Assembly: GCF_023898315.1 (NCBI RefSeq)
Contig: NC_064616.1
Location: 543,483,602-543,547,601, forward strand
Origin: Schistocerca nitens
Taxonomy: Eukaryota; Arthropoda; Insecta; Orthoptera; Acrididae
DNA length: 64,000 bases
Direction: 5' to 3'
Shown: positions 22,001 through 35,390 of the stretch, piece by piece
Numbering within the stretch: the stretch's first letter is position 1
Layout of the letters: each line of letters starts with the position of its first letter
The notes under the pieces: generated by a model
The model's database searches: none
Told to the model about the DNA's origin: nothing
The model's input: the letters and a program-made list of their open reading frames with translations, nothing else
Program-made: the position numbers and the translations under genes

Positions 22001-25000
22001 ACAATACACGCTTGCGTTTTTGATAGAGGAGGTTACGCTGAGACTGTTTTGGCACGCTTTACTGTGTTATGTGAGTTTCATTTTGTCTTAATTTGCTATC
22101 ATATATTCCAACAATGATGAACTACTTGACACTTCACTTGAAAAATAAAGTGACTTAGTCTATATTTTCCTCTAGTGTATAATACTGTTTCGGGGTGAAT
22201 AAAGAATTTTCTGTTAGGAAGTTCCTTCTACACCACTGTAGAGTATCTTTACGAATATTCTTTAAATTAATGTGTTAGGTTAAGAAACAGCCGCAAATTT
22301 TCGAAGCCGGTGTTACAGATAATGGTGAAAGAGAAAAAGTTTCCTATTTGTTACCACTTGATCAAACACAGCCTAGGAGCCGCTAAGATTGGCTTCTTGT
22401 CTTTGTAGCATTCGACCAGCCTTCTGAAGGAGCTGCCTCTATCACCATAATAAATGAATTTTGTTTGATTACCTAAGTTCCTCAGGCATTGGCGATAAAA
22501 TGTCTCATTTCTGTTACTCCTATACAAACAATATCTCACTCACCGTATGTGCAAGAGCAGTACGGAACAATTATTAAATGATAAGTTAAGCACGAGTTAA
22601 TTTGGTAAGAAAGACCTTAAGTCACGCATAAAGCTTCATATCTCATACTATGTGCAACTATATTACTCGGCTACTCTCGCTGTCAGAGACATCTCTTGGG
22701 GAATGTAATTTCACACCCATTTAGCACATATGACGATACTGAGAGGAGTACAGAGCGTAGGAAAGGTGAATCAAGGAAGAACCAATTAATCAATTGAACA
22801 TTAACTACGTAGGAACAACCTCATTAAATCCGAGATATCCAATACGTCACGAACAATCACGAGTTCAGTAAGTAAGTATGTAGTTAATTACATGATCAGC
22901 AAGGACTGTGGAAATTGGTGCTTATGAAATAAATCGTGCCGGATATGTTTATCGTGCATATAGCGATTAGTAGTACTGAATGTAATTATTATCTCGTAAT
23001 TAAAGAGGGATGCTACGAAAAGTCAGTGGAAGGACAGTCACTCCACAAAGAAAAGCACTTTCATTCCAATAAAATCGACGTACTGAGAATTATACGCATG
23101 CAACAGTGTTTGTTAGACTTAATGAGTTGCACGGCCTCTAATAGAAACGACCTTTTTCTGTAAAGCCCAAGAACGATATCACATGGTGGACTGTGCCTCA
23201 CACAGGATGGGCTCAAACTACAGGGCATGTCGCATACAAACTGGAAACCAACAGGACTTTCTTGAATATAAAGAAGAAAGATTGCGAAAGTGATCAGATA
23301 AAAAAATAGTAAGTGGACTTTGGGACTGAAAAGGGATAGTACAGTAAACCATTTAGGTTCGGTGCAGACAGGTGGAGCGAAATCACAGTGATACAGAAAA
23401 GCGAAGAGACTCTATATTTGTAGAACACTGTGAGACGCACCCACATGCCTTGCTCATACTACGGCATCAAGCAGTCAGGCCTGCAAGATGAGTGATCTGC
23501 CAAGCGAGTGGATTCATTCTTATTTATCGAGTAACATGAGCTCTAGTACTCACAATTAAGTTACAAATTATTCTCCTGTTTGAATATTACGCAACATAAA
23601 CGGATAACGCACATCTATTAGTAATTTACACAACTCTGACTGTTCACTACGCACTGGCAACACCACATTTTCTTTCTTACCCAACGGCTTTGACCAACAC
23701 GTGGCCATTGCACTAATATGAATGGCGCACACATTACAGATTCTGGATATCATGACAACTTTCAGCTTTCGCACTTCAATTAGTATCCATCCCAGTTTCC
23801 CACGACACTGCCCCACTTCGTAACTTTTATTTCCTACTATGAACTCTGGAGGATATATGCACGTCTTCCTGTGCAATGCAAGCCAAGTGGCGTTGCTGGA
23901 TAGACGGCTGACTCACCTTGCTTCACTCTCAGAGTGTTACAGTTTGAATCAAGCGTCACACGGAAACATAACACGCAAAGTAATATTAAGAACATATTCG
24001 TCACACACGCGAGTCCTCAACTGATACCATGGACGAGTACTTCTCTTTAGCCTTTGTCTCATACACTGATAAAGACTCACACAGTACTCACCACGTGGAA
24101 GTACTCGTCTCTAATTTCAAGTCCTGCACACGCCATATCTTAAATATTTCCAACTTATAGTACACACGCCAGTACTTCAGCTTAACTTTAGCACTCGGAA
24201 GTATTTCAACTTATTTCCACATGTGGTTCCATTGTGACCGTTGGTCACTTCCTAAGGTTAGTACGATCCCCTTAATAGAACCTGCCTGTCATTTAATTCT
24301 CCAACTAAAATTTCCTGAAATGGAGAAATAATTATTCTAAACTACTCTTAAGTATTTCACATGCATACCATGTCTCCACTCTTTTGTCTTTACATAGCAC
24401 ACCTTTGACAGGTCTTACCAACACAAGATACAGCAGCAGAGTGCTGAAACATGGCCGTTCTTCAGGTCATCTCGCACCTCTGTCGAGGTGGGGGAAGACC
24501 ATGCTACCCATTGGTCAGCCACATTTCAGGCGCTCGAAGCTCAGGTAAATTACATCTCTTTGGTTCCACTACAGGTGACCAAAGGACCGTCTCAGAGATG
24601 ATCATATATTCAAATTCACTATCTGCGGTTAGCAGACGACCATACATTCATTCATTTCACAGATCTTACCAAATAGGATGCAGTGATTTATTTTGTGGGA
24701 ATGCAGATGTGATCAATTAAATAAATAAATTGTCCTTCTTTCCTACACTGGTATCCGGCTTCTTTGTATTAATTGAAATTGAGTTATTATTACTAAAAAT
24801 ATGTTGTTCTGACAAGAATAACAAGGAACGTTGTACCTATTTTCAATGTCGGGTGGTACTGTACCCTTTCAACTGTGTTAGAGGACGTCTATGAAACAGA
24901 AACCTTTGGGTTAATATTTCTACTCTCCAAACTACTTTTATATATCTCACTACATTTGAGAAACACTCACTTGTGCATCCATATTTTACAAACCGACATG

Positions 25001-25859
25001 CCGGGTGTGGTAAGGGCAAAGAAAGGGTTTATTTATCTGAAATGAGATGAAACAGAACGGTCTCCACTCTGTCTCTTTCCCAAGTATCCGTACAGGTTCA
25101 GAAGCACAAAAAACTTTCGATATTAGTAGTCCATGAAGTATTAAGTTATGAAAGTAGGCAAAAGTAGTACTATTTTCCTCCCACTTCTGCCCGGGAAACA
25201 TTTAGACCATAACAGTTTTTTATTTCAAGTTTACCGTAAAGAATTAGGAACAAGGAAATTTTTCTTCTATAACAAAAAAAGAAAGAACACCACCGAATTA
25301 TTTCCAGTATTTTGAAAAGATTAAATGGAGAAGACTAATCTACACCCAGTTGGTCCGCATGTTAATTGTGTAAAGAACACTATACTGAAAGCAAGATTAT
25401 CGTTTGGGCAATTGCGTGAGGAATAAAACATTTAATGCAGTGTTACAGTTGTGTCAAATCTTTAAAGAGCAAACTATTAATAGTACTATAAAATTACAAA
25501 TTGGGTGGTCATTTAATGAATATATTAATAACATCAAGTTTACAATTAAACAGACGTTATGAGAAACAAAACACTAATAGCAAAAATATACAATGAGTAA
25601 CTGACCATTACTAATCACACTGGAAAAAACGTTAAAACAAGTATTAAAACTTAGTAGACAATATTAATACTATCAACCAAAATGGTAATCTAAGATTGTC
25701 TCCAGTGCGTCAACATATATTAATTATACGTTAGTGGAAACTAATATAAATTCCAAAGTAGGAGCATAGGCTGAGAAGTCATAGCCCATCTTTACGAATT
25801 ATAAACAGGGAGATATACTAAAGTTCAGAAAAAAAATAACACATTGAACCACTCGAGAT
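22001..25859. other. No gene recognised
   Basis: About 3.9 kb of AT-rich DNA. Short open frames lack family motifs, and no long repeat was recognised by eye. Confidence 0.4.
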
Positions 25860-28200
25860 ATGATGTGCATTTTCACAGGACATGTACACTTGACAGCAAA
25901 AAAAGTGGGTCACTGCCGAATGCAACCAACATAACGTAGCTGTGTTGCAGGTCCTCTAAACACCAAAACCCTGTGGGGTACAGTCGTATGACTACATACA
26001 ATGGGTACCGCAAGAGACTACTAAGAGACGAAAGGTCTTTATGGCAGTCAGTCTTAGTGTCAACTAATATCATTATACAAAACATATTAGAAAACACGTT
26101 CTTAGCGATGAGACACCCCATAACACTCATAAACTAACCTTAATTACAACAAATGACATTCCAAAAGTTCTGAGAAAACGGATTATTTTACATATATCGT
26201 ACAGTAATCCTTAGTCAAAATTAAATACTTGACACAAAATATGGAGTTACAAAGCTGTACGGCAATTGGAAAAAAGTTTTTCGCTCTCTAAAAGGTTTTC
26301 CATCCACGTGCTAAAGGTCGCTCAACGGCGAGTGGCTCTGGAAACTGGATATTGGACGAACCAGTAGAAAAACACGATTAATGGCAACAAGCACTCTAAG
26401 GAAATCTCAACATTAACAGAGAATCACCAGTAATATCATTGTTCTCGTAACACATCAACGGCTACGTGTACACAAATTTGAACTTTAAATGACATGACCA
26501 ACGTCGTCGTTCAGGACCTGGATTTAACCCAGCACCTATAGCTATTGCTAACTAAGCTAAGCGTTGTTTGTGCCTTATTGAGACCGGATCACTAGGCATA
26601 AAGAGACGTGAACTATAGACGTTTGCACCAGTATCAGTTATAAATTCAGATCCTGAAAATAAATGACGAAAAGGTTTGTACTGAAATGGGAATCCTGTCA
26701 TAACAGTTACCATCCTGGGAACCACCCCCAACGACGTTTAATATGGTGTCATTGACAAGGAACAAGGTATGCTAATGTTTAAAATTGAAATGCCACCATA
26801 TAAAGCTTGTGACAGGGAAGCGAACCCAGCACCTAATCGGATTGTTAACGAAGTACACTCATGCTCAAAAGTATCCGAACGACCTGGATTGCATTTCGCC
26901 TGATTGCCATGCAACCCACATAACACAGCTGTCTAGCAGGTCCTATAATCGTTCCTTGATACAGTCGTTTGACTATTGAAAATGGTTCCAACAAGTCACC
27001 ACTAGAAAACACTGCTCTGTATCGCAATAACTCAGGATGTAAAGTAATACCACGATACTAAAAATATCAGGGAACACCTCATCACAGATAAGACTGTCCT
27101 TAAGGCTTGTAAGCTCGCATTTATTGCAATAACTGACATACCTGAAATGTTTGCACTCTCATTATTACGTCAGATAGGTAATGCACGTAGTAAGTTCGTC
27201 GTATTCATGATTTCCTCTTCAAAGTAACATACCATACTTGTTATTTAACACAAAAGTCATTAAAAATTTACCTTATTCACGAGGAGCTAGTTGAGAATAT
27301 GTATGAACTTCAAATGACACGACGAACCGACTCGTTCTGCATATGGATCCAAACCAAGGTCATGCATACTAAGATTTCGTGACTGACGAAAATTAACAGT
27401 CATTCCTGACTAGGCATAAAGAGAGCGATATACCTCGATTTTAGACTGTATCAGTTAACAAATATCAACTTTAAATTACATAACGTAAACATTTTTAACG
27501 TTCGCGAATTCCTACCCAGCATCTATTGTCCCCTGTTAACGAACTACGAGAAATGTTAAATACTGCTTCTTCACAAGTAACTTACTTGAAATGCAGGTAA
27601 AGCTTTGTGTTGGACAGGGATTCGAAACCAGAACCCAATCGGATTGTTATCGAAGCACAATCAACTTTGACATATCGGATTTTCTCGGCAGTAGCTAGAT
27701 GTATTAAATGAAATGACGAGACGAAACATTAATTTTTCCTTTCCAGGACTGCAACCCGGCACGTATCGCTGTTATATTCTAGAGAAAAGAAACGTTAAGT
27801 ATGGGTTTGTTACACCAGCAGCGACATGTTAGCATGTTTGAACTAGAAATAATATGACGAAGTCTTCAGTGCTGCCTGAGAATCGAACCCCAAACATATC
27901 GTTGTTGACTACACACAAAGAGACGACACTTACCGAATTTTTCTCCACCAGCAGCTCGGAATAACATCCTTGAACTTACAGTGATCTCGGAAATAGTTCT
28001 GTGTCTCATTGGGAGTAAAAAACGTCAGATATCGTTAGTGTTGACAACGAATGAAAATGCATTAAAAATAAAAATTATTATCCTCCAGCAGAAAGGTGTT
28101 CTCATACTAGAGCTTGATAATACATAGTGAGAACATTAGTGCTGGTCCAGGATTCCAACCCATTCATGCGTAATATGGGGAGATGTTGAGGAATCTGCAG
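25860..28200 (+). repeat. Degenerate tandem array A with T-arm-like motif
   Basis: Units carry a GGATTCGAACCCAGCACCTA-like core (reverse complement of a tRNA T-arm/B box), then a TCGxxTGTTAACxAA block, a CACCAGxAGC block and TTTGAACTxxAAATGACATGACGAA. Cores lie near 26521, 26688, 26819, 27344, 27508, 27619, 27751, 27887 and 28149, spaced 111-167 bp with one double-length gap. A longer sub-unit is directly repeated: 25918-26160 resembles 26905-27150. Units are heavily diverged. I recognise no named satellite. Confidence 0.6.
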
Positions 28201-30160
28201 TTTTGAACAAACAACAATTTGTAGTCGAGCTGTATTGTCACGAAGGGATCAAATTCCGCGTTAAGGGCGGTCTGAGTTGCATTCCCAGTTCAGAACCAAT
28301 TTTATCGACATACAGAAGCTCAAATAAAAGATGGAATAAGTGTCCTGTGACCATACACAGGGTTTGTTTCGTAACTAGAAGTAAATACCTAGTGTAAGAA
28401 AGGTTACTCAAAAGGCTCTGAGCACTATGGGACTCAACTGCTGTGGTCATCAGTCCCCTAGAACTTAGAACTACTTAAACCTAACTAACCTAAGGACATC
28501 ACACACATCCATGCCCGAGGCAGGATTCGAACCTGCGACCGTAGCAGTCGCACAGTTCCGGACTGCGCGCCTAGAACCGCGAGACCACCGCGGCCGGCAA
28601 GAAAGGTTACTGGTGAAAGAGTTTCTACATGTCGCCTTCCCTTACTTTATTGTGGTTCCACCTAACGTCTACTTGGTAGAGAAGGAATATCATGTTTAAT
28701 GTGATTTTCAGTCCACAATGCCATTATCACATCTTCACTTTGCATAGCCAGAAGAGATTAGAATCTGCCTCTACCTATAAAAAAACATCGTCAGAAGTGG
28801 GAATCGAACCGAGACCAACATCATACGAAACTATCATCAGTCCCACAAACCACCAAATCCTCTTCTCTACGAGTCGTTTCTCTATTATAACACACAAGAT
28901 GAGCATTCTGACACACAGGCTCCCTCTAGTGGTTTGCTGGATGTTCAGTACATTCATTTACTTTGTTGACCGAATCGCCATGAACTAGCTGCTTTGGCTA
29001 CCTAGTGCATACTTTCGACTCTATTTTGTAATCACCGAAATAAAATAACGTAACTGCCACCTACACAGAACTGCCAACAGTGTAGGATGCAGAAATTTAA
29101 ATAGGAAGTGTTCCTTTTCCATTTGAGCTACTCTATTGCGCTATCTGTTTGTTGAAACCATCGTGCAGTGCAAAAGAAATGCTGTAACTGTCTGTCTCTC
29201 AGAAGTCTATATCCGGCCATATGCATTATCTCACAGCACTGTGGAATGCCGAATTCTGGAGGAACTGTTGTTCACTTCCAGAGGTGCTGTAGCTACGTCA
29301 CAGCTAGTAGCGTAACGGTAAGTGTCGCACACTGTTCATAAGGCGTCGCGTGTTCTATTCCATTCACTACTACATTTTTTTAAAACGCAATTCTGCTGTT
29401 CGCTGAAGTTATCAATTTAATAGAAGTTTGAACATAATTCTCTTCACTTCTCATCCCAAAATAGTCGGATGTGGAAAAAGGCTAACTTCTGCGTCATTTT
29501 GTTCTTCTCAGGTTTAATAGACGGCCAGGTAGCAGATGCGCTCGAAGCTTTTGTATTACATATGGGGAGAGCGCATCGTGCCAAAATAGTCAGAAAAGTA
29601 TTTTCTACATTAGCTGTCGTCTGGTAGTGGCATTTTATTCTTCTTCAAACCTTGTTTGACAGATTTCACTCAGAACAAGTTTTCTACATGCATGTAATCA
29701 ATAAACTGCATGTGCATTGTCAGACTGTTATAGATAACATCAAAGAATTCGCATATATCGTTGATGATTAATTTCTCTCTCATGTTTAGTATTGTTTTAA
29801 CAACACTAAAAGAAACCTTACGAAAACTGTGCACTGTATTGTAAGAAATGAAATAAAACTACCCACGATAACCTTATGACGAAAGTCTGTTTTAACAAAA
29901 CTGAGTATCTGTACACAAGCGTACCTCTATCTGCACGAATTAGTAAAACACTATTCACTTAGATTTCGATTGGGTCTGTGTTTAAACGGTGTGCTGTGTC
30001 ATACTCAACAGGTATGCAAACGTGGCATTTCATAAATAAAGATACGTATTCCTAGAAACCCAAAATTTGCTTGTCAGCAGCGGAAAGAGGCGTTACCTGT
30101 TGTGCAGCATTGTAAGTTTTTCACCATTGCACTATGAGCTGAAAGTATTTTCTTACGATT
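26865..30160 (+). repeat. Left arm of large inverted duplication
   Basis: From about 26865 (CCGAACGACCTGGATTGCA) to about 30160 (AAGTATTTTCTTACGATT), this segment matches 38303-40871 in reverse complement. In one stretch of about 205 bases (28203-28408) I count about 7 differences. It differs from the other arm by a SINE at 28409-28598 and by roughly 750 bp at about 28990-29740 that the other arm lacks. Confidence 0.85.
28409..28598 (-). mobile_element. tRNA-derived SINE (grasshopper SgRP1-like)
   Basis: Reverse complement of the GCCGGCCGxxGTGGCC... B-box (GGTTCGAATCCTGCCTCGGG) ... CATGGATGTGTGTGATGTCC ... GCCATTTGAACC consensus shared by several copies here. It is flanked by the 13-bp target duplication AAGAAAGGTTACT at 28396-28408 and 28599-28611. 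The corresponding site in the other arm (about 39128-39140) has one copy of that sequence and no SINE. The resemblance to SgRP1 is from memory. Confidence 0.9.
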
Positions 30161-30912
30161 TGCTTATCGATGTTTGATCTGAGTGCTTGCTGCTCTTACA
30201 CAGAAGGGATAAAAACGTTACATTCAGCGAGGCTGCAACCGCGAACCATAACAGTCACCATTTCCACAAATCAGCACGTCAACACAGAGCTAGCGGATAG
30301 ATTTGGTTTCCGCCATCCTCTTACGAGGCCAATAGTGGCTAGAACTCGTAAACCGCTATTTACAGGACGAGATTAGTTGCGATTGCCACGTTCAACGACT
30401 TTGAAGGCTGAAAACCTTAAATTTACAATCATCTGTTACACCTAAAGCGATAACAACTCAGGTTATTCAATAGAAATGACACGAGAAATCAAGTGAACTT
30501 TGAGGCTTAATTCCGTGCACACCAGGAAGTAACTCGTCGATCACAGAGTTGCCAAACATACCTTGCGTTGTTGCCAATTCTCAGTTACATTCCCAGGAGG
30601 AAGAAGACGAACCGATGTGATCCTACAGCGGGCTGGGAAGTGACCATAGCTGGCGCCTAAAAGACGCGGCTGCTACGACCTGGAATACGTAATGCGTCTG
30701 ATTCGCATTTCTGTAACCTGGTTTAGGGACTGGAGCTTAGTTGTTAATAATACTCAGAACTGACTGCTACTAAGCTTCATAAATCAGTAACTCTCATAGT
30801 TGTTTTTATATTTCTTTCGTAACTGTACTGAAAACTACGAAACTCATTCACGGACGTTTTCGTGACTTGCCGATAGTCGAGCCCAACAAACAAATAAAAA
30901 TAAAAAGAGAAT
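30161..30912. other. Spacer, nothing recognised
   Basis: Sequence between the inverted arm and a microsatellite; no coding or repeat signature recognised. Confidence 0.4.
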
Positions 30913-30924
30913 GTGGTGTGTGTC

Positions 30925-30983
<59 letters not shown>

Positions 30984-31008
30984 AAGGGAGGGAGAGTGAG
31001 AGAGAGAG
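30913..31008. repeat. Compound (GT)n(GA)n microsatellite
   Basis: A GT-rich run to about 30943 followed by an imperfect GA run with AAAG and GGGA interruptions. Ser-Leu-rich and Arg-Glu-rich open frames across it are artefacts of the repeat. Confidence 0.95.
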
Positions 31009-31039
31009 GGTAAAAAATTGTTGTAAAGAAATTGAATAC

Positions 31040-31143
31040 AGGTATGTAAACAAACCTTTCATTAAAATAACTCGTCCCACATCATTACGAAATGTCGTAT
31101 TAATGATCTATGGAACAAGTATTAATCTAATCTAATCTAATCA
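31040..31143 (+). mobile_element. 3' tail of a 5'-truncated LINE (probable)
   Basis: TTACGAAATGTCGTATTAATGATCTATGGAACAAG is followed by a TAATC/TCTAA simple repeat at about 31122-31140. This arrangement matches the 3' end of a CR1-type LINE I recall from grasshopper DNA, which ends in a short tandem repeat instead of poly(A). No coding part remains. Confidence 0.45.
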
Positions 31144-31239
31144 TATCATATTGCTGACTATCCATGAAGAGTCATGAAGTACCGAAATTTTTGCCTATAT
31201 CAGTAACCAAATCTAAACTTGAGAATAAAAGACGACAGC

Positions 31240-31930
31240 TTTTGTAATAAACCGGGACTCCTATCAAGACCCTTTCATCCCTGTTAACTAACTATGAATG
31301 ATGTCTAATATACCTCAATTCAGAAGTAACGAAGTGTGTATGAATTTAAAGATGAAGCGCATGATGTGAAGTTCTGTGACGGAGATACGAACCCAAGACG
31401 TAATCGGATTGTTAACAAAGTAAAATCAAATGTTACGTATAGGTTTTCCTTGCCAGCTACTAGGTGTTCACACTAAAATAAGGACACAAATGTTTGTGCC
31501 TGAGCGACAATCGAACCGCACTCCTATCGTTCTTCTTTATTGTCCACGAATATTGCTTAAGTATCAGTTGCTTACTCACCAACAGTAAGATGTGTGCGTG
31601 TTTGTCCAGAAATTGCTGGCAACGTGAACAGACATTAAAAATGCACGTTAATTTTCACTAGCAGTTCGGTGTGCACATGATAGGGCTTGAAATTAAGTTA
31701 TGAATGTTTTTGTACTGGATCAGGATTCGGACCCACATATTTACCTTTGGAGGAGACCTAGAGAAGACTGCAGCCTTGGGAAAAGGAATGAAATGATTAA
31801 ACTATACTGTTCCGAGAGATTCAGATCCTCGAAAGAGGAGATACGAATTCGAATCACAGTCCAGCACCAAATTTTTCAACGTCTCTAGTTCAATCAAGTA
31901 CAAGTAAAATAAGAGCCCTGTTCCTTTAGG
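31240..31930 (+). repeat. Degenerate tandem array B
   Basis: Same family as array A. Cores lie near 31262, 31386, 31506, 31722 and 31855. The block 31640-31930 (TTTTCACTAGCAGTTCGG..., CCAGCACCAAATTTTTCAACGTCTC) is a direct copy of 41440-41650, and the similarity fades beyond about 32100. Confidence 0.6.
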
Positions 31931-34017
31931 CGGCTATCAGTTCATCAAATAAAATAAAATTTTCTAATGTAAGTAAGTTTACTAGTGACAGTACTTCTGT
32001 TTACCCTGACCTCCACCTATGTCATTTTCCAACGTACACCGGCTCTGTCCAGTTTGGAATGAAGGAACGTCATGTTTAATGCGGATTCTGCATTATAACA
32101 GCTTTCTCCTGAGATTACCAGAGGTAAAGTAAATCTGTTGGTGCCTCTTAAAAGTAAATGCCTGAACCCACGCATTGCACTTGTGATAGTTCGTTCCACC
32201 AGACCATTGTGGCAACATTTCCCAGCCCGAGGAGTGTGCTGTAATGGATGATGTGCTTAGCTTACTAAACTAGTCACGGTGGAAAAAACGCGAGTCTATT
32301 AAATGGTTAAGTAGAAGCAAGCTTCTGACGTGGAGATTTTGCTATTCTCATGTCAGCAGGATTTAAAGATTCTTCTAGGCGTCATAGCCTCGATTTGAAG
32401 CCATTTTGAAATTTTCACTAATTCAGGAAATTTCTTAGTTCCAGAAAATCCACTGTGAAGTGTGAAGTTACCGGATAATTCGATTATCACCGTCATTATT
32501 ACTATCATTTTCTTTATACCGCTGCTGGAACACATGTGCTTGAATGTCATTTAAGTCATTTTGGTCATTATAGAAGTAATTGCCCAAGAACAAGTTCTTT
32601 CCCTGTCTACGGAATCCTTTTCATGTTAATATCAAACATCAGCAATTACTCGTAGATCACATTAAAACTAAAGTAATTGATGAAGACGTTACTTGATAAA
32701 GAAAACGCGCTGCCTTTCTTCATTTACTTGCGCCTAGAAATGGCTGTCGAATACTGCCAGACCAAAAGCCAAGGGATCTTACTGCCTTCCAATATTCGTC
32801 GCTGTCGGTTCTTCCATATGATTTGGTCGACGTGACCTGTTTCATGTTGTGTATGACACAGAATGTTTTAGAAAATCAATTGTTTGCAATAAACAGAAAG
32901 ATTTTCATTCTAAGGTATCCAAGTCCAAAATTTTCGCAATATTGGTTCAAATTTAATATTCGCTACCATAATGTAAGGAAAGTATTTCACAGTTGCAAAA
33001 CTCGCATCCGACTCACTGTCCTTACACTTAGTAGCTGGCTATAAATTCTAGCTCAAAGTGACGCCAGTTTAAGTAACCTAATGTAGCGAAGACTGTTTGC
33101 CAGTGCTCTTGCTCACAGGAAAATATGCAATTCACTCATTGGGTTCCATAAGTACAGTTTAACAATAATTTCTGTGTGTATGCAATGCATACGGATTGTA
33201 GAATTTAGTGGTGCTCTCTCTTCCACTTCTGCCTGACCTAAACGGGCCTTTATCATTACAGGCCCTGGGCGGTGCAACATCATATTGACAACAGTAATGG
33301 GCTTATACTGACAACCTCATTGTTCGTTTTACCCGATTCTGTAATCATTTAAGTAAAACAACATGACTTTCGAGTGGCAGATATTTCGTCCCCCTTTTCC
33401 TTCTGTGAAATGTGTCAGTAGGCTTTTTGCCTTCGAACCAGCGAAATGCGGCAGAGTACGGCTGGTAAACGATTTACAAACCACGATTTAGTGCCGTTAA
33501 CAGGATATCTTTAAACATTGGCGTAGCTGAAGGAATTTAGTTTCTTCTTAAATCGTCTTATGCAGCAACGTTCACAGATATCTCAAATAGGAAAAGATCT
33601 TTATCCAGGTACGAAGTTTGTAAAACAAACTTTCAACAGTTTGTATCGGGTTGATCTTTTCGTCTGATAGCACTGCGTAAGTATTTTGTGTAAGAGGTAT
33701 TAAAGTAGTGTTCCTGTAGCTGTGGGAATCATTGGTAGAAAACGATTTTCACACCAATGGGTACAGTACTGATAAATATTCAAAATGATTATCAACCTAA
33801 GTCCGCGTTCATCCACAAACTGAGGCGTATTTGTAATATTGAAGCTAGAATAGGTATCCTTGTCTTCCTTGAGTGGGCATTGCAAGGCGTTTACACACAC
33901 GTATAAGAGGGTAATCCCAAAGGTAGGGTCTCCTAAGGGACACGCAAGTGCCAACGCAGGCTTAAACGAGATATCCTTAATTTTAATGGCAAGCAGAAAC
34001 CACACTGTTGGCTGCAT
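31931..34017. other. No gene recognised
   Basis: The first 150 bp still resembles the flank of array D. Nothing recognisable follows. Confidence 0.35.
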
Positions 34018-34090
34018 GGTGGCAAGGTGATAAAGAGCAAGACTACGGATACGAAGGTCTCAGGTTCGATCCCTCACGATTTTTATGTGC
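34018..34090 (+). repeat. tRNA-like B-box segment, possible SINE head
   Basis: A TGGCAAGGTGATAAAGAGC A-box-like stretch is followed about 35 bases later by GGTTCGATCCC, a B-box match. The spacing resembles a tRNA-derived SINE, but no body shared with the other SINEs follows and no cloverleaf is convincing. Confidence 0.35.
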
Positions 34091-35390
34091 CGTTTTACAC
34101 ATATTTCCCCTGGGGCAGTGTTTGTTGATGTGAAAAATGCCTAGTTGCACTGTGGTCCGAAAGCCACGTAAAACTGTAGGTTCCCCTATTAACTGCCTAG
34201 GTAAGTCAACTCAAAGGTCGGATGAAAGCAACAGCATACCATCTCCAACAAGTCCGTGCCTATTAAAGCACTGTGGTGTTCAAACCACTCTTCCGACTGA
34301 TGACTGCTTTACTTTCTATGGGCTCCAAAACTAATAATCTTCGGGTTATTAACATTTTTGTGTTTTCATGCTGTAGCTTTGATACCAGTAAACGTAAGTA
34401 ACCGGCCGAGCACTGTCACTGTTCGAGTTGTCAAGGTGGTAGACGACGATGCTGTCGACCCCAGTTACAATTTTGGTCTTGGCTATGTTTCAGTCGAATA
34501 CCTCTATGGGCCTTTCTGCGTATTTCAAGGTATACTTTCATACACTTGGTACGCTTCCAAACTGATATCTGATAGTGCTGTATTTAGCAACATGAATCAG
34601 ATATGTTTTCCGTGCAATACATCGGAAAACACGTCAGTGCAGCGAGATTTCGTTTATGTGTTGCGCATGGTGCAAGAAATATTTGTGTTTTGCTTGCTTT
34701 TCTAATAGGTTTCGCCCCACTGAATGCGAGCAAGCTCACGAATAGACTGTCAATAACTGGAATTACGCAATAACACACTTAAAAGTTGTATTTTTGCATT
34801 ATGTATCCCGATGAAAATAACTGTGAACAGGTTATATGCCTACTTGCTTATTATCGCGCTTCTCGATGCTTTCCTCAAAAAATTAAAATAAAAATAAAAA
34901 GAGAGAGAGAGACAGAGAGAGAAAACAGAAATATATTTCAAATATCAGCTCAGTGACGCCATGTTCGTCTCGTGATGTAAAGCAAGGATAGCTGATAGGT
35001 AATATCTCGTTGTACTAGCGATATGTACGGCTACAGGGCTCTTTGTTTTCTCTCTGCAAACAACTAGAAGAGGATTCAGTAACAAAGTGGTAAGAACACC
35101 TACTCAGTGCGCCAATTAAACACTCATCCATTCTTTGTTATTTTGTTCATCGTCTGTAATGCAGTAAACATCCTTGATTATTGATTTGTAAATACTACCA
35201 TTGTTATTGTTATTCGTCACCCCACAACAGCTTTCCAATCACTCATTGCCGCCGATGCACGTAACGAATGGATCAGGATGAATGGAATGTGGGATGTTTC
35301 GTCACGGAGAATATACACATTTATCTCGGCGTCCTGTGTCAGGGTAATATGAAAATCTCAATAAAAAAAGACGACAATAACACCCAACTA
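34091..35390. other. Mostly unrecognised, one exon-like open segment
   Basis: Contains an open segment at about 34379-34529 discussed under findings, and a short GA-rich tract at 34897-34922. The Tc1 target dinucleotide TA is at 35389-35390. Confidence 0.35.

Noticed and set aside
30844-31135. Ser-Leu-rich and Arg-Glu-rich open frames
   Set aside because: Direct translation of the (GT)n(GA)n microsatellite.
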